Notes under the pieces: generated by a model
The model's input: the letters and a program-made list of their open reading frames with translations, nothing else
Told to the model about the DNA's origin: nothing
Databases searched by the model: none
Part shown: piece by piece, positions 1 to 8,572 of the stretch
Layout of the letters: the number at the start of each line of letters is the position of its first letter
Position numbering within the stretch: the stretch's first letter is position 1
Program-made: the position numbers and the translations under genes
Source: Acidobacteriota bacterium
Lineage (GTDB): Bacteria > Acidobacteriota > Blastocatellia > Pyrinomonadales > Pyrinomonadaceae
Length of the DNA: 64,000 bases
Assembly (NCBI GenBank): GCA_020199835.1
Contig: JAIVJV010000004.1
Coordinates: 248,001-312,000, forward strand
Direction: 5' to 3'

Positions 1-59
1 TGCAGGTTCAATTACGGCTTCGGAACGACAGATGCGGATCTCCCTCCCGCCAAAGAAAG

Positions 60-93
60 CCGCCGATCTCGGCCGAGATTCGCGGTCTTTTTT
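60..93 (+). terminator. rho-independent terminator upstream of ymdB
   Basis: The sequence can fold into a long GC-rich hairpin: CCGC at 60-63 pairs with GCGG at 82-85, and an inner GATCTCGG/CCGAGATT arm closes a tight loop around 71-74. It is followed directly by TCTTTTTT (86-93). It would end a transcript entering the window from the left. Bases 1-59 contain no ORF that I can assign; they may be the 3' end of a structured RNA or of a gene outside the window. Confidence 0.8.
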
Positions 94-115
94 GTATTCC
101 CGTCTATAAACAATT

Positions 116-895
116 ATGAAAGTTTTAATGATCGGAGATGTGGTTGCCAAGCCCGGGCGTATCGCCGTCCTGGAACGTATTCAGGACCTGCGCGAACAGC
201 ACCAGATCGATCTCGCAATCATGAACGCCGAAAATCTTGCCGGCGGCTTCTCCGTCACGCCACCGCTTTGCGAAGAACTGTTTGCTCACGGCATAGACGT
301 GATGACCTCCGGCAATCACATCTTCGACAAGAAAGAAGCTATCGACTACATCAAGAAACAGCCGCGGCTGATCCGGCCCGCGAATTATCCGCCACACACT
401 CCGGGCAGTGGCGCGTGGGCAGGCGAGATAAACGGAACGCGCGTCGCCGTGATCAACCTGATGGGCCGCATTTTCATGCCGCCGTCCGATGACCCGTTTC
501 GCATCGCGAATGAAATACTGCAATCGCTGCCGGAGAATACCAGCGTGCGACTGGTCGATATGCACGCCGAAGCAACGTCGGAAAAGGTCGCGATGGGTTG
601 GCATCTCGACGGCCGCGTGTCCGCCGTCGTCGGCACGCACACGCATGTTCAAACCGCGGATGAACGAATCCTGCCGCAAGGCACCGCTTATTTGACTGAT
701 CTCGGGATGACGGGCAGTTACGCCGGTGTTATCGGCATGAACAAGAGTGATGTGCTTGCGCGTTTTACGTCAGTGACTGCGCGGCGCGCAGAACATTCGA
801 GTGGCCAGGTACGCATTTGCGGCGCATTGATCGATATCGACGAATCGACGGGCCACGCCAGAAAGATCGAACGCGTAAACCTGGCCCACGATTAA
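116..895 (+). CDS. ymdB: YmdB family metallophosphoesterase (2',3'-cyclic nucleotide phosphodiesterase)
   Basis: A 259-residue protein of the usual YmdB length. Metal-binding positions of the family are all present: Asp8 in MIGD, Asn37/Glu39 in NAEN, Asn67/His68 in SGNHIF, a [10 protein letters not shown] motif and the C-terminal [10 protein letters not shown]. The family hydrolyses 2',3'-cyclic nucleotides with a di-iron centre and in Bacillus affects motility and biofilm choice, often being encoded next to ribonuclease Y. Here the preceding gene lies outside the window and a terminator sits 23 bp upstream, so ymdB probably has its own promoter in the short AT-rich stretch at 94-115. The start ATG has no strong Shine-Dalgarno. 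It converges with the TPR gene, with stop codons 3 bp apart. Confidence 0.93.
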   Translation: MKVLMIGDVVAKPGRIAVLERIQDLREQHQIDLAIMNAENLAGGFSVTPPLCEELFAHGIDVMTSGNHIFDKKEAIDYIKKQPRLIRPANYPPHTPGSGAWAGEINGTRVAVINLMGRIFMPPSDDPFRIANEILQSLPENTSVRLVDMHAEATSEKVAMGWHLDGRVSAVVGTHTHVQTADERILPQGTAYLTDLGMTGSYAGVIGMNKSDVLARFTSVTARRAEHSSGQVRICGALIDIDESTGHARKIERVNLAHD

Positions 896-898
896 GTG

Positions 899-1861
899 TT
901 ATTGTTTTCCCATCCGGCGCAAGTGGCGCGCCAGCTCGGTCTTCTCCGCGAGTTCATCCTTCAGCTCCGGCCTTAGCTCGAGGCACTTTGCGAAATCCGC
1001 CTGCGCTTCTTCTTCTTTGCCGAGAAACACCTTGGCCAGTCCGCGATTGACGTAAGCCCACACGATCTCCGGATTCAACTCCACCGCACGATTGAAATCG
1101 TCAATTGCTTGTTGCATGAGACCTTTCTTCATGAGCACCGTGCCACGCCCGTGATAAGCCCAGGCCATGGTCGGCGCCAGTTCGATCGCGCGGCTGAAGT
1201 CTTTTATAGAAGCGTCCCACTGGTTCAGCACGAGATACGCGTAACCACGGTGGTAAAACGTGTCCGCAACGTTGTCTTTCAATGCAATCGCGCGGTTCAG
1301 ATCAGCGAGTGCCTGATCGTCGTTGCCGAGCTCATGATGCAAACTGCCACGATTACTGTAGGCTTGAAAGAAATCTTTCTTGAGCGCAATGGCCCGATCG
1401 AGATCTTTCACTGCGGCCTGGTTCTCTCCAGTCGCAACCAGAGCGGCGGCGCGGTTCAGGTAAGCGGCCTCGAGCGCCGGCCTGATGCGGATGGCCTCGT
1501 TGAAGTCGCTGATCGCGCCGGGATAGTCGCCCTTTTGATAACGGACGAGTCCGCGATTGTTGTAAGCGTTTGCGGTGAAGGGATCGATAATTCTGATGTC
1601 ATCGTGCGAAACTTCGAAAGGGTCTGCACCCGTGAAGGAGTTTGCGGAATTACGTGCCGGCTGGTTGCGCGTTTGCAGACGCGAGCTAAGATTGATAGCT
1701 CGCGAGTACTCTTCAATTGCACCCTCGAGATCACCTTGCTGAGCCTTTTTCAACCCAGTTTTGAAGTGCTTGATTGCAGCGTCTGGAGTCTGGGCATGAA
1801 CGACAGTGAAAGTGGAGATTACAAAGGCGAGTACGACAAACGAAAACAGATGACGGCGCAT
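899..1861 (-). CDS. secreted tetratricopeptide (TPR) repeat protein
   Basis: About 320 residues starting at MRRHLFSFVV. A further in-frame ATG 22 codons upstream would put a charged stretch ahead of the signal peptide, so I prefer the internal start, which has a GGAAGGG ribosome-binding site. After a signal peptide ending near VHAQT there are about seven TPR units, most with the pattern AY-NRG-x11-A-DF-RAIEL-P, filling the rest of the protein. TPRs make superhelical protein-binding surfaces; no enzymatic domain is visible. It is probably periplasmic and a scaffold for an envelope complex, but no partner can be inferred from the neighbours. Confidence 0.85.
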   Translation of the reverse strand: MRRHLFSFVVLAFVISTFTVVHAQTPDAAIKHFKTGLKKAQQGDLEGAIEEYSRAINLSSRLQTRNQPARNSANSFTGADPFEVSHDDIRIIDPFTANAYNNRGLVRYQKGDYPGAISDFNEAIRIRPALEAAYLNRAAALVATGENQAAVKDLDRAIALKKDFFQAYSNRGSLHHELGNDDQALADLNRAIALKDNVADTFYHRGYAYLVLNQWDASIKDFSRAIELAPTMAWAYHGRGTVLMKKGLMQQAIDDFNRAVELNPEIVWAYVNRGLAKVFLGKEEEAQADFAKCLELRPELKDELAEKTELARHLRRMGKQ

Positions 1862-1968
1862 GGTAGACCCTTCCCTTGGTTGAAGCTCGCCACCATGTGC
1901 GTTAAGATGCCGTTGCCGACGATGCATCTTCGTACCGCAAGGTAAACGAACTTGTGTTTGTCATCAGG

Positions 1969-2003
1969 GCCTCGTTGCTATCGCAAGTAGCAACGAGGCT
2001 TTT
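1969..2003 (+). terminator. orphan rho-independent terminator in the plus direction
   Basis: A perfect 12-bp stem (1969-1980 with 1988-1999) and a 7-base loop are followed by TTTT at 2000-2003. It points in the plus direction, yet both flanking genes are on the minus strand and ymdB ends more than 1 kb upstream. It could end a short RNA transcribed from within or beside the TPR gene's 5' region. The rest of the 1862-2139 gap shows no gene. Confidence 0.55.
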
Positions 2004-2139
2004 ATGTTCGCGATTCCGAGCGACGGCTCTGAAGTTAAAACGACCGAATCAGCGAAAAGTTACAAAGAATCGTCTGGGGGCTTGCGCGCTTATCTTTGAA
2101 ACACCATGGCGTGTTGAGTTGTGGCAGGAAGAATCTGAT

Positions 2140-2628
2140 CTACTCAGGTGCTGTTTCAGTGGGCACGACTGATCCACCGTGGGACTTGATGACGGGCGGA
2201 GCTGACAAACGCTGCGCGTATCCCTCGGGAAACGAACGCACGCGGCCGGAGCCATCGGTTACAACGTGCCCGGTCTCGCCTTCTGCGACGACCTGGCCCG
2301 TGGCGGCTCGCACGATCTCATAGCCAAAGCGAAGTGAACGTTTACGTAATTCTGTAATGTGTGTACGAACGATTAGTTCGTCGTCATAGTAAGCAGGTGC
2401 TTTGTAGCGGCAATACGCCTCGGCGACAACGAGAAAGGCGTCTTCGCTCTCTTCCATGTCGCGATAAGAAAACCCGCGCGCCCGGCAATAATCGGTTCGG
2501 CCTATTTCGAACCAGACGAGATAGTTGGCATAATAAACAATGCCCATCTTGTCCGTTTCGGCATAGCGGACGCGTAACATCGTCTCGTGCCAAACGCCGA
2601 AGACATCATCAGGAGCAGGGCTTGTCAT
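2140..2628 (-). CDS. acyl-CoA thioesterase, YbgC/4-hydroxybenzoyl-CoA thioesterase family
   Basis: A single hotdog-fold domain of about 162 residues. The signature RYAETDKMGIVYYANY carries the catalytic Asp, and the following WFEIGRTDY is typical of the family, which cleaves acyl-CoA or acyl-ACP thioesters. A GTG start 11 codons upstream (2661) is also possible; I choose the ATG at 2628 because it is preceded by GAAGG at suitable spacing and leaves the usual short N-terminus. The gene is divergent from the protease gene at 2728 and is not obviously part of an operon. Neighbouring acyl-CoA catabolic genes on the other strand make a role in releasing free acids plausible but unproven. Confidence 0.85.
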   Translation of the reverse strand: MTSPAPDDVFGVWHETMLRVRYAETDKMGIVYYANYLVWFEIGRTDYCRARGFSYRDMEESEDAFLVVAEAYCRYKAPAYYDDELIVRTHITELRKRSLRFGYEIVRAATGQVVAEGETGHVVTDGSGRVRSFPEGYAQRLSAPPVIKSHGGSVVPTETAPE

Positions 2629-2727
2629 CTGAACAAAACCTTCAACTCTTTCAGAGTGCACGAAGGACTGAATCTCCGTCGAACCAGACTGTAAACGTTT
2701 AGCGGACTATAAGAGTGAACCATCAAT

Positions 2728-4110
2728 ATGTCAAAGCAAATTAATCGTGGGCCTTGGGACCGCAGGCGTCTCGCCTGCTGGCTTCGTCTTGCGCACTGTT
2801 CGAGGTTTGCAGGCGAGACGCCTGCGCTCCCAGCGTTCCTGATCCTGATCTGTCTGTGTGCCGGCAGCCTTACCGTTTCGAGTCGTGCGCAGACGGGCGC
2901 GGCGGCAACTGCCCAAAACGCCGCAATTGTTTCTACGACCGACGCGGTCCTTAAAGAAACCAGCGAACTCCGCGAACTCTCGATATTGCGGGCCGTTAAA
3001 AGCGGCGCTCAGTCGCGCGCGGACATCGAGCGCATGATCGTCAAAAACCTCGACACGGACACTACGCCGGCCGACATGCACGCGACCGAAGTGCTGTTGC
3101 GAGCTTTCGGGCTGGCGCCTCAGGATTTCGCGTACCGGCCGTTTCTGATCAAGCTGCTCACCGAACAAGTCGCGGGCTACTACGATCCCAAAGCACAACA
3201 GTTTTATCTTGCAGACTGGATCGAGTTGGAAGGTCAGAAGCCCGTCATGGCCCACGAGCTGACGCACGCTTTGCAGGACCAGCACTTCAACCTGAAACGT
3301 TTTGACAAATGGCCCAAAGGCGACTCCGATGCCGAGCTCGCCGCTCACGCTCTAATTGAAGGCGACGCGACGCTCGCGATGACACTCTACATGGCCAAGC
3401 ACCCGATGGTTGCGCTCGCTTTTATTCGCAGCCTTGGCAGCCAGGAGACTTCGTCGGAACAGTTCAAACGTGCGCCGCGCGCCATACGCGAGTCGTTGCT
3501 GTTTCCGTACGAAGCCGGATCGAACTGGGCCACCCAGGTTTATCGTCGCGGCGGCTGGGACATGGTCTCCAAAGCGTTTACAAAACTGCCGCAGTCCTCG
3601 GAGCAGATCATGCACGCGGAGAAGTACTTTGCGTATGAAGCGCCGTTGAAGATTACGCTTCCCGAGCTGAAGCCGTTACTTGGAGCAACCTGGAAACGAC
3701 TCGACACCGACGTCAACGGCGAGTTTGGTTTCTACCTGATTCTTGACGAGTATCTGAACAATTCCAGCGAGTCGAAACAGGCAGCGGCGGGTTGGGGCGG
3801 CGATCAGTTCCAGCTTTACGAGGGCGCAAACCCGAGCGAAGTGTTTGTCGCACAGATGACAGCGTGGGACACTGCCGCGGACGCTCGTGAATTCTATGAT
3901 GCGTACCTCAAACGAACCTGGAAGCGTTATCCTGATGCGAAAGAGAGGGACGTCACATCAACCACTGGTCGCGGTGAACGTCATGACTGGAAAACCACGA
4001 ATGGACGCGGCGTGTTGGAACTGCGCGGCTCGCACGTGCTGATTCTCGAAGGCATACCGGCGAAGGCCAACACGAACGCGTTGCTGAATCGCATCTGGCA
4101 TCAGGGTTAG
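2728..4110 (+). CDS. secreted HExxH zinc metalloprotease-like protein with a repeat-encoded signal peptide N-region
   Basis: A 460-residue protein. The motif HELTHALQDQ (about residues 172-181) fits the zinc-binding HExxH, and the ALIEGDAT segment about 35 residues later could give the third Glu ligand, as in gluzincins. The AVAGYYDPK-like segment just before the motif is common in such families. A hydrophobic stretch ending at SSRAQT (about residues 38-55) is the signal peptide core, but it has no Met of its own. Translation must therefore start upstream, at 2728, and read through a palindromic repeat (2755-2832). The resulting N-region of about 35 residues is unusually long and is repeat-derived. 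No clear Shine-Dalgarno is seen. The substrate is unknown. Confidence 0.75.
   Translation: MSKQINRGPWDRRRLACWLRLAHCSRFAGETPALPAFLILICLCAGSLTVSSRAQTGAAATAQNAAIVSTTDAVLKETSELRELSILRAVKSGAQSRADIERMIVKNLDTDTTPADMHATEVLLRAFGLAPQDFAYRPFLIKLLTEQVAGYYDPKAQQFYLADWIELEGQKPVMAHELTHALQDQHFNLKRFDKWPKGDSDAELAAHALIEGDATLAMTLYMAKHPMVALAFIRSLGSQETSSEQFKRAPRAIRESLLFPYEAGSNWATQVYRRGGWDMVSKAFTKLPQSSEQIMHAEKYFAYEAPLKITLPELKPLLGATWKRLDTDVNGEFGFYLILDEYLNNSSESKQAAAGWGGDQFQLYEGANPSEVFVAQMTAWDTAADAREFYDAYLKRTWKRYPDAKERDVTSTTGRGERHDWKTTNGRGVLELRGSHVLILEGIPAKANTNALLNRIWHQG
2755..2832. repeat. long palindromic element inside a signal-peptide coding region
   Basis: The arms at 2755-2778 and 2809-2832 match as an inverted repeat at 23 of 24 positions, with a 30-base loop. 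The same arm sequence, TGGGACCGCAGGCGTCTCGC, occurs at 9363-9442, so this is a dispersed family. The element stays in frame and encodes the odd residues GPWDRRRLAC and AGETPALP near the N-terminus of the protease. Confidence 0.85.
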
Positions 4111-4111
4111 C

Positions 4112-4152
4112 GGCGAGGCTGAGCCTCGCCTCACATCCGGCGGCGAAGCCGG
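4112..4152. repeat. composite two-hairpin element directly after a stop codon
   Basis: Two adjacent hairpins: GGCGAGGC/GCCTCGCC (4112-4119 with 4123-4130) and CCGGC/GCCGG (4137-4141 with 4148-4152), joined by CACAT. A related element with the same order and the same TCACATCCGGCGGC-type core follows the surE stop codon at 38702-38745. It may serve as a terminator-like end for the protease transcript, although a T-tract is missing. Confidence 0.65.
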
Positions 4153-4192
4153 AAAAACGCTCGTTGAGACTTTTGCAAGACTACGAACTTCG

Positions 4193-5830
4193 ATGAAAAA
4201 ACTGGACGCCGCTACTCAACCAACATCTTCTCGTTTACGCGAGCTGACAAACGAACTTCAGCAACTCGAAGCACGCCTGCGTCTCGGCGGCGGGTCGGAT
4301 AAGATCGATCGCCAGCATCAACAAGGCAAACTCACCGCGCGCGAGCGGATTGAAAAACTGCTGGACAAAGAGGCGTACGTTCAGGAGATCGGGTTGCTCG
4401 TGGCCCATGATCAATACGACGCCGGTGCGCCGGCCGCGGGCGTGGTCACGGTTGTCGGTCGTGTTCAGGGCAGGGAAGTCGTCGTGGTGGCAAACGATGC
4501 CACGGTTAAGGCCGGATCGTGGTGGCCGGAAACGATCAAGAAAATTCTGCGCGCGCAGGAGATCGCGATGCGTTGCCGCGTGCCGATCATTTATCTCGTC
4601 GACTCGGCCGGCGTGAATCTTCCGTACCAGGGTGGCGTGTTTCCGGGTCAATACGGCGCGTCCCGCATCTTTTATTACAACTCAATCATGCGCCACTATC
4701 TGAAAGTGCCGCAGATCTCCGCGGTGATGGGACCATGCATCGCCGGCGGCGCGTACCTGCCGGCGCTGTCAGACATCATCATCATGGTTGAGGGCACGTC
4801 GTTCATGGGACTCGGCGGTGCAAACCTCGTCAAAGGCGCCACCGGACAGACGATCGACAATGAAACACTCGGCGGCGCGCGCACGCATAACGAATTGTCA
4901 GGCGTGGCCCATTATCGAGTTGCCGACGACGACGCATGCATCGCGAAGATTCGTGAGTTCATCTCCGAATTGCCCAAACCAAACGTTGACGCCGTCAGTG
5001 GACCAGCAGGCGAGCCGCTTCGTTCGGCGGAAGAACTCTACGAAATTATTCCGGAAGATCATCGACAGCCGTACGACGTGCGCAAGTTGCTCGAATGTCT
5101 GCTCGATGATGGTCGGCTCGACGAGTTTCAGGCGGACTACGCGAAGGAAATGACCACTGGCCACGCCCGTGTTCGCGGCATCCAGGTCGGCGTGATCGCG
5201 AATCACCGCGGCATGGTGCGTGTGCCTGGCGGAAAGCCGCCGCGCTTTGGCGGCATCATCTACACCGAATCGGCGGAAAAGGTCGCGTATTTCATCGAGA
5301 CGTGTAACCGTCACCAAACGCCGTTGTTGTTCGTGCAGGACGTTTCCGGTTTCATGGTTGGACCAGACAGCGAACACTCGGGAATCATTCGCGCGGGCGC
5401 GAAGTTCGTCGAAGCGATGGCGACCGCACTCGTGCCGAAACTCGTCTTGACTGTGAACCACGCATCCGGCGCCGGCTACTACGCGATGGCTGGACAAGGT
5501 TTCGATCCGGATTTTATTTACAGTTGGCCCACCGGCCGCATGGGCGTGATGGAGGGCGACTCCGCGGTCCAGGCTGTGTTTGGCAGTCAATTGGAGAAGT
5601 TGAAGAAGAACGGACAAACTCCCGACGCGGCTCTTACCGCCGAGATGGACAAAGTGCGCGCGACGTACGACCAGGAATTGGACGCGAAATACGCCGCCGC
5701 GCGTGGTTTTGTTGATGCCGTTATCACGCCTGAGTTTACGCGTGACGCGCTCGAACTCGCGCTGCGCACGAGCCTTAATTACTCCGGCCCGCATCTCGGC
5801 CAATTCGTTTTACCAACAAACCTGGTTTAA
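4193..5830 (+). CDS. acyl-CoA carboxylase carboxyltransferase (beta) subunit, methylcrotonyl/geranyl/propionyl-CoA type
   Basis: A 545-residue biotin-dependent carboxyltransferase with the N and C crotonase-like halves. Features seen are the GKLTARERIEKLLD entry motif, DSAGVNLPYQ, the oxyanion-type GPCIAGGAYLPALSD, and in the C half the QDVSGFMVG and SGAGYYAMAG segments. It transfers CO2 from carboxybiotin to an acyl-CoA. The DSAG-NLP and FPGQYGASRIFY features look closer to methylcrotonyl-CoA or geranyl-CoA carboxylase beta than to propionyl-CoA carboxylase, which agrees with the AtuA-like gene and enoyl-CoA hydratase downstream. The biotin carboxylase/biotin-carrier subunit is not in the window. 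Substrate is therefore uncertain; the enzyme class is secure. Confidence 0.92.
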   Translation: MKKLDAATQPTSSRLRELTNELQQLEARLRLGGGSDKIDRQHQQGKLTARERIEKLLDKEAYVQEIGLLVAHDQYDAGAPAAGVVTVVGRVQGREVVVVANDATVKAGSWWPETIKKILRAQEIAMRCRVPIIYLVDSAGVNLPYQGGVFPGQYGASRIFYYNSIMRHYLKVPQISAVMGPCIAGGAYLPALSDIIIMVEGTSFMGLGGANLVKGATGQTIDNETLGGARTHNELSGVAHYRVADDDACIAKIREFISELPKPNVDAVSGPAGEPLRSAEELYEIIPEDHRQPYDVRKLLECLLDDGRLDEFQADYAKEMTTGHARVRGIQVGVIANHRGMVRVPGGKPPRFGGIIYTESAEKVAYFIETCNRHQTPLLFVQDVSGFMVGPDSEHSGIIRAGAKFVEAMATALVPKLVLTVNHASGAGYYAMAGQGFDPDFIYSWPTGRMGVMEGDSAVQAVFGSQLEKLKKNGQTPDAALTAEMDKVRATYDQELDAKYAAARGFVDAVITPEFTRDALELALRTSLNYSGPHLGQFVLPTNLV

Positions 5831-5990
5831 AGCGCTTAAAGCCGCAACATTAAGGTTGAGATCTGACACGGTGAGTGGTACAAGATCCGTGTTCCCTCCA
5901 CAAATCCCCGGCGAAAAGCCCCCTGACAATCCAACCTAACCGGTGCGGTGAGTGAAACTCTGCGCCGAGACGAACACGGGAGGAAGATCC

Positions 5991-6806
5991 ATGCGCAGAA
6001 GAATCTACGGTTCAGTGTTGTTGCTGACAACGCTGACTCTTTCGCTACTTGTTGGTGACGTGCTGGTGCTGGGCCAAGACCCGCCGACCACACCGCCAAC
6101 GCAAACACCGCAAACACAAACACCTCGAACCACCGCTACGGCATCGCCCACAGAGCAAACTGATCTCTCCGGCACGTACGCGGGAACGTTCAATTGCGAT
6201 GCTCTCGGACTCAGTGGTGACACGACGCTGACAATCACCGGCAATCAGTTCACCACTGCTGACGGAAAGACGGGCCGCATCGTTGCATCAACGACGCGCG
6301 GTTACACGGCTGTCGCACTGCAAATCGGAGACACTGGTCCGGCAACGGCTGCCACGACCGGCGCCGCTGCGACAATGGCCGGCGGAACTGCAGCGACGCC
6401 GACGACCGTATCGATGCGCGCGCGCAAATCAGGTGATCGCCTGACGCTGACTTCAGTACCTGGCGCAACGATGCAGTGTTCGTTCATGCCGGCGCGCAAC
6501 GTCGCGAGAGGTCGCCGTTCACGTCAACGCACGCCTGCCGCGACCGGAACCGACGTAGCGAATCCGGGTGCGACGCCGACGACTACTCCGGCCCAACCGA
6601 TGCCGGACCCGAGTCAAACACCGAGTCCCGCTCCGAGTCCGAGTCCAACTGGTTCACCTACTCCGGAGCCGAGTCCGTCGCCAAGCCCCAGTCCAACTCC
6701 AACGGGCAGTCCGACTCCTGAGCCTTCTCCGACGGCCTCCCCAAGCCCGACGCCAAGCCCCAGTCCGAGTCCAAGCCCCAACCGGAACCAACGTCCGCGC
6801 GGGTAA
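5991..6806 (+). CDS. secreted protein with a Pro/Ser/Thr-rich tail, function unknown
   Basis: A 271-residue protein starting at the ATG with a GGGAGGA ribosome-binding site 8 bp upstream. It has a signal peptide (MRRRIYG then a leucine-rich core to about residue 28), a short P/T-rich linker, a globular region of about 110 residues beginning [12 protein letters not shown], and a tail of about 80 residues dominated by PSPTP/PSPSP repeats. The tail looks like an extended cell-surface spacer. The [10 protein letters not shown] start resembles small beta-barrel domains of secreted proteins, but I cannot name the family. It separates the carboxyltransferase gene from the AtuA-like gene and may be unrelated to them. 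Confidence 0.7.
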   Translation: MRRRIYGSVLLLTTLTLSLLVGDVLVLGQDPPTTPPTQTPQTQTPRTTATASPTEQTDLSGTYAGTFNCDALGLSGDTTLTITGNQFTTADGKTGRIVASTTRGYTAVALQIGDTGPATAATTGAAATMAGGTAATPTTVSMRARKSGDRLTLTSVPGATMQCSFMPARNVARGRRSRQRTPAATGTDVANPGATPTTTPAQPMPDPSQTPSPAPSPSPTGSPTPEPSPSPSPSPTPTGSPTPEPSPTASPSPTPSPSPSPSPNRNQRPRG

Positions 6807-6825
6807 TGGTCTTATCCCTCTGATC

Positions 6826-6861
6826 TGTGTTATCTGTGTCTGTGCAGGACACAGATAACAC
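6826..6861. repeat. perfect inverted repeat covering the AtuA-like gene's translation start region
   Basis: GTGTTATCTGTGTC (6827-6840) is matched by GACACAGATAACAC (6848-6861) around a 7-base loop. The right arm ends two bases before the ATG of the next gene and replaces the place where a ribosome-binding site would be. The wording resembles a simple-sequence type that recurs in intergenic DNA of this phylum. Confidence 0.75.
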
Positions 6862-6863
6862 GG

Positions 6864-8231
6864 ATGAAAGAACGAATCAGAATTGCAGCCGGACAAGGCT
6901 TCTGGGGAGATCTTCCTGACGCACCGGTGCGCCAGGTCGAAGGTGGACCAATCGACTATCTGATGCTCGACTATCTGGCGGAAGTCACGATGTCGATCAT
7001 GCAGAAACAGAAGGCACGCGATCCGACGGCGGGTTATGCCCGCGATTTTATTCCGTTGATGAAACGGATTCTGCCGGCGTGTGTTGAGCGCGACATCAAA
7101 GTCACTGCGAACGCCGGCGGTGTGAACGTACGCGGTTGCGCCGATGCTCTCATCGAAGTCGCGCGCGAACTCGGACTCGCAGGCAAACTCCACATCGGCA
7201 TCGTGACGGGCGACGACATCATGTCGCGACTCGATGAACTGCTTTCACGCGGTGTCGAGCTGCGCAACATGGATACCGGTGCGCCGTTATCGACCGTCCG
7301 AGATTCGATTCAGAGCGCGAACGTTTATCTTGGAGCGGCGCCGCTCGTTGAAGCGCTGCAACAGGGAGCCCACGTCGTGATCACCGGCCGCGCGACAGAC
7401 ACCGGTCTAACGCTCGCGCCGCTGATGCACGAGTTCGGTTGGGCCCCGAATGATTGGAACAGGTTAGCCGCCGGAACCATTGCCGGTCACATCATCGAGT
7501 GTGGCGCGCAGGCGTCGGGGGGAAACTGCCAGTTTGAATGGCGCAATATTCCGAACCTCGCGGACGTTGGGTTTCCGATTGTGGAAGCCTCGCCTGACGG
7601 CACGTTTGTGATTACGAAGCACGACGGTACCGGGGGCTGCATCAACATTCCGTCGATCAAAGAACAGTTGGTGTATGAGATGGGCGATCCGCACGAGTAC
7701 ATCACGCCTGATTGCGTGGCGGATTTCACGACCATACGGTTGCAGGACGATGGGCGCGATCGCGTTCGTGTTTACGGAGTCGAGGGACGTGCGGCAACTG
7801 AGTTTTTGAAAGTGTCGATTAGTTACTCCGCGGGCTTTAAGGCGGTCGGCACGCTTGTTTACGCGTGGCCGGATGCGTACGAGAAAGCACAAGCAGCGGA
7901 CAAGATACTGCGTGCCCGACTCGATCGTCTGGGCTTGAGGTTCGATCACATACTGACGGAGTTTGTGGGCGTCAACGCGACCCATGGACCACTCGCCGGT
8001 GAAGCGCGCGCGGATGCGCCCGAGGTGCAGTTGCGAGTAGGCGTGCGCGGCCAGGACCGTGCAGCGATCGAACGCTTCACGAAGGAGATCGCGCCGTTGA
8101 TCCTAACCGGGCCACCCGCAGTCACGGGTTTTGCCGGTGGCCGGCCCAAAGTTGAAGAGATCGTCGCGTACTGGCCGGCGCTGATTCCGAAGAGTGAGAT
8201 AACACCTTCAGTCGAGGTACTCAACGCGTGA
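6864..8231 (+). CDS. acyclic terpene utilization AtuA family protein (DUF1446)
   Basis: A 455-residue protein recognisable from the start pattern [29 protein letters not shown] and internal [13 protein letters not shown], both hallmarks of the AtuA/DUF1446 family. AtuA is required for growth on citronellol and geraniol in Pseudomonas; its biochemical role is unclear. Together with the carboxyltransferase upstream and the enoyl-CoA hydratase downstream, the gene set resembles the atu and liu logic (carboxylate, hydrate, cleave). It lacks a visible Shine-Dalgarno, and the start is overlapped by a hairpin. The stop overlaps the GTG of the following gene by 4 bp (GTGA), so the two are translationally coupled. 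Confidence 0.85.
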   Translation: MKERIRIAAGQGFWGDLPDAPVRQVEGGPIDYLMLDYLAEVTMSIMQKQKARDPTAGYARDFIPLMKRILPACVERDIKVTANAGGVNVRGCADALIEVARELGLAGKLHIGIVTGDDIMSRLDELLSRGVELRNMDTGAPLSTVRDSIQSANVYLGAAPLVEALQQGAHVVITGRATDTGLTLAPLMHEFGWAPNDWNRLAAGTIAGHIIECGAQASGGNCQFEWRNIPNLADVGFPIVEASPDGTFVITKHDGTGGCINIPSIKEQLVYEMGDPHEYITPDCVADFTTIRLQDDGRDRVRVYGVEGRAATEFLKVSISYSAGFKAVGTLVYAWPDAYEKAQAADKILRARLDRLGLRFDHILTEFVGVNATHGPLAGEARADAPEVQLRVGVRGQDRAAIERFTKEIAPLILTGPPAVTGFAGGRPKVEEIVAYWPALIPKSEITPSVEVLNA

Positions 8232-8572
8232 AAGTACAACTGGCAAAACTGGCCCACGCGCGCTCGGGCGACAAAGGTGACACTGCGAATGTGGGACTGA
8301 TTGCGTTGCGTGACGAGGCTTATCCGATCCTCGTTCGCGAGGTTAGCGGTGAGCGTGTGAAACAGCATTTTCGTGGGATATGCCGCGGCGACGTCGAACG
8401 GTTTGAGTTGCCAAACCTCGGCGCGTTGAATTTTCTGTTGCACGAGAGTCTTGGTGGTGGCGGAACGCTGTCGTTGATGACCGACGCGCAAGGCAAGACG
8501 TTTTCGACCGCGCTGTTGCGCATGGAGATCGAGATCTCCGACGAGGAAGCACGCAAGCTCGAGTTGAACTGA
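8228..8572 (+). CDS. AtuA-associated small protein
   Basis: A 114-residue protein starting with GTG, overlapping the AtuA-like stop codon by 4 bp. The opening [19 protein letters not shown] is the typical start of the small domain that is either fused to AtuA-family proteins or encoded directly after them. The gene order and coupling suggest the two products form one complex. No catalytic motif is known. The stop is directly followed by the ATG of the enoyl-CoA hydratase gene. Confidence 0.85.
   Translation: MKVQLAKLAHARSGDKGDTANVGLIALRDEAYPILVREVSGERVKQHFRGICRGDVERFELPNLGALNFLLHESLGGGGTLSLMTDAQGKTFSTALLRMEIEISDEEARKLELN

Noticed and set aside
1109..1945. Long open frame antisense to the TPR gene
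   Set aside because: Its product has no family features, while the minus-strand TPR repeats are clear.
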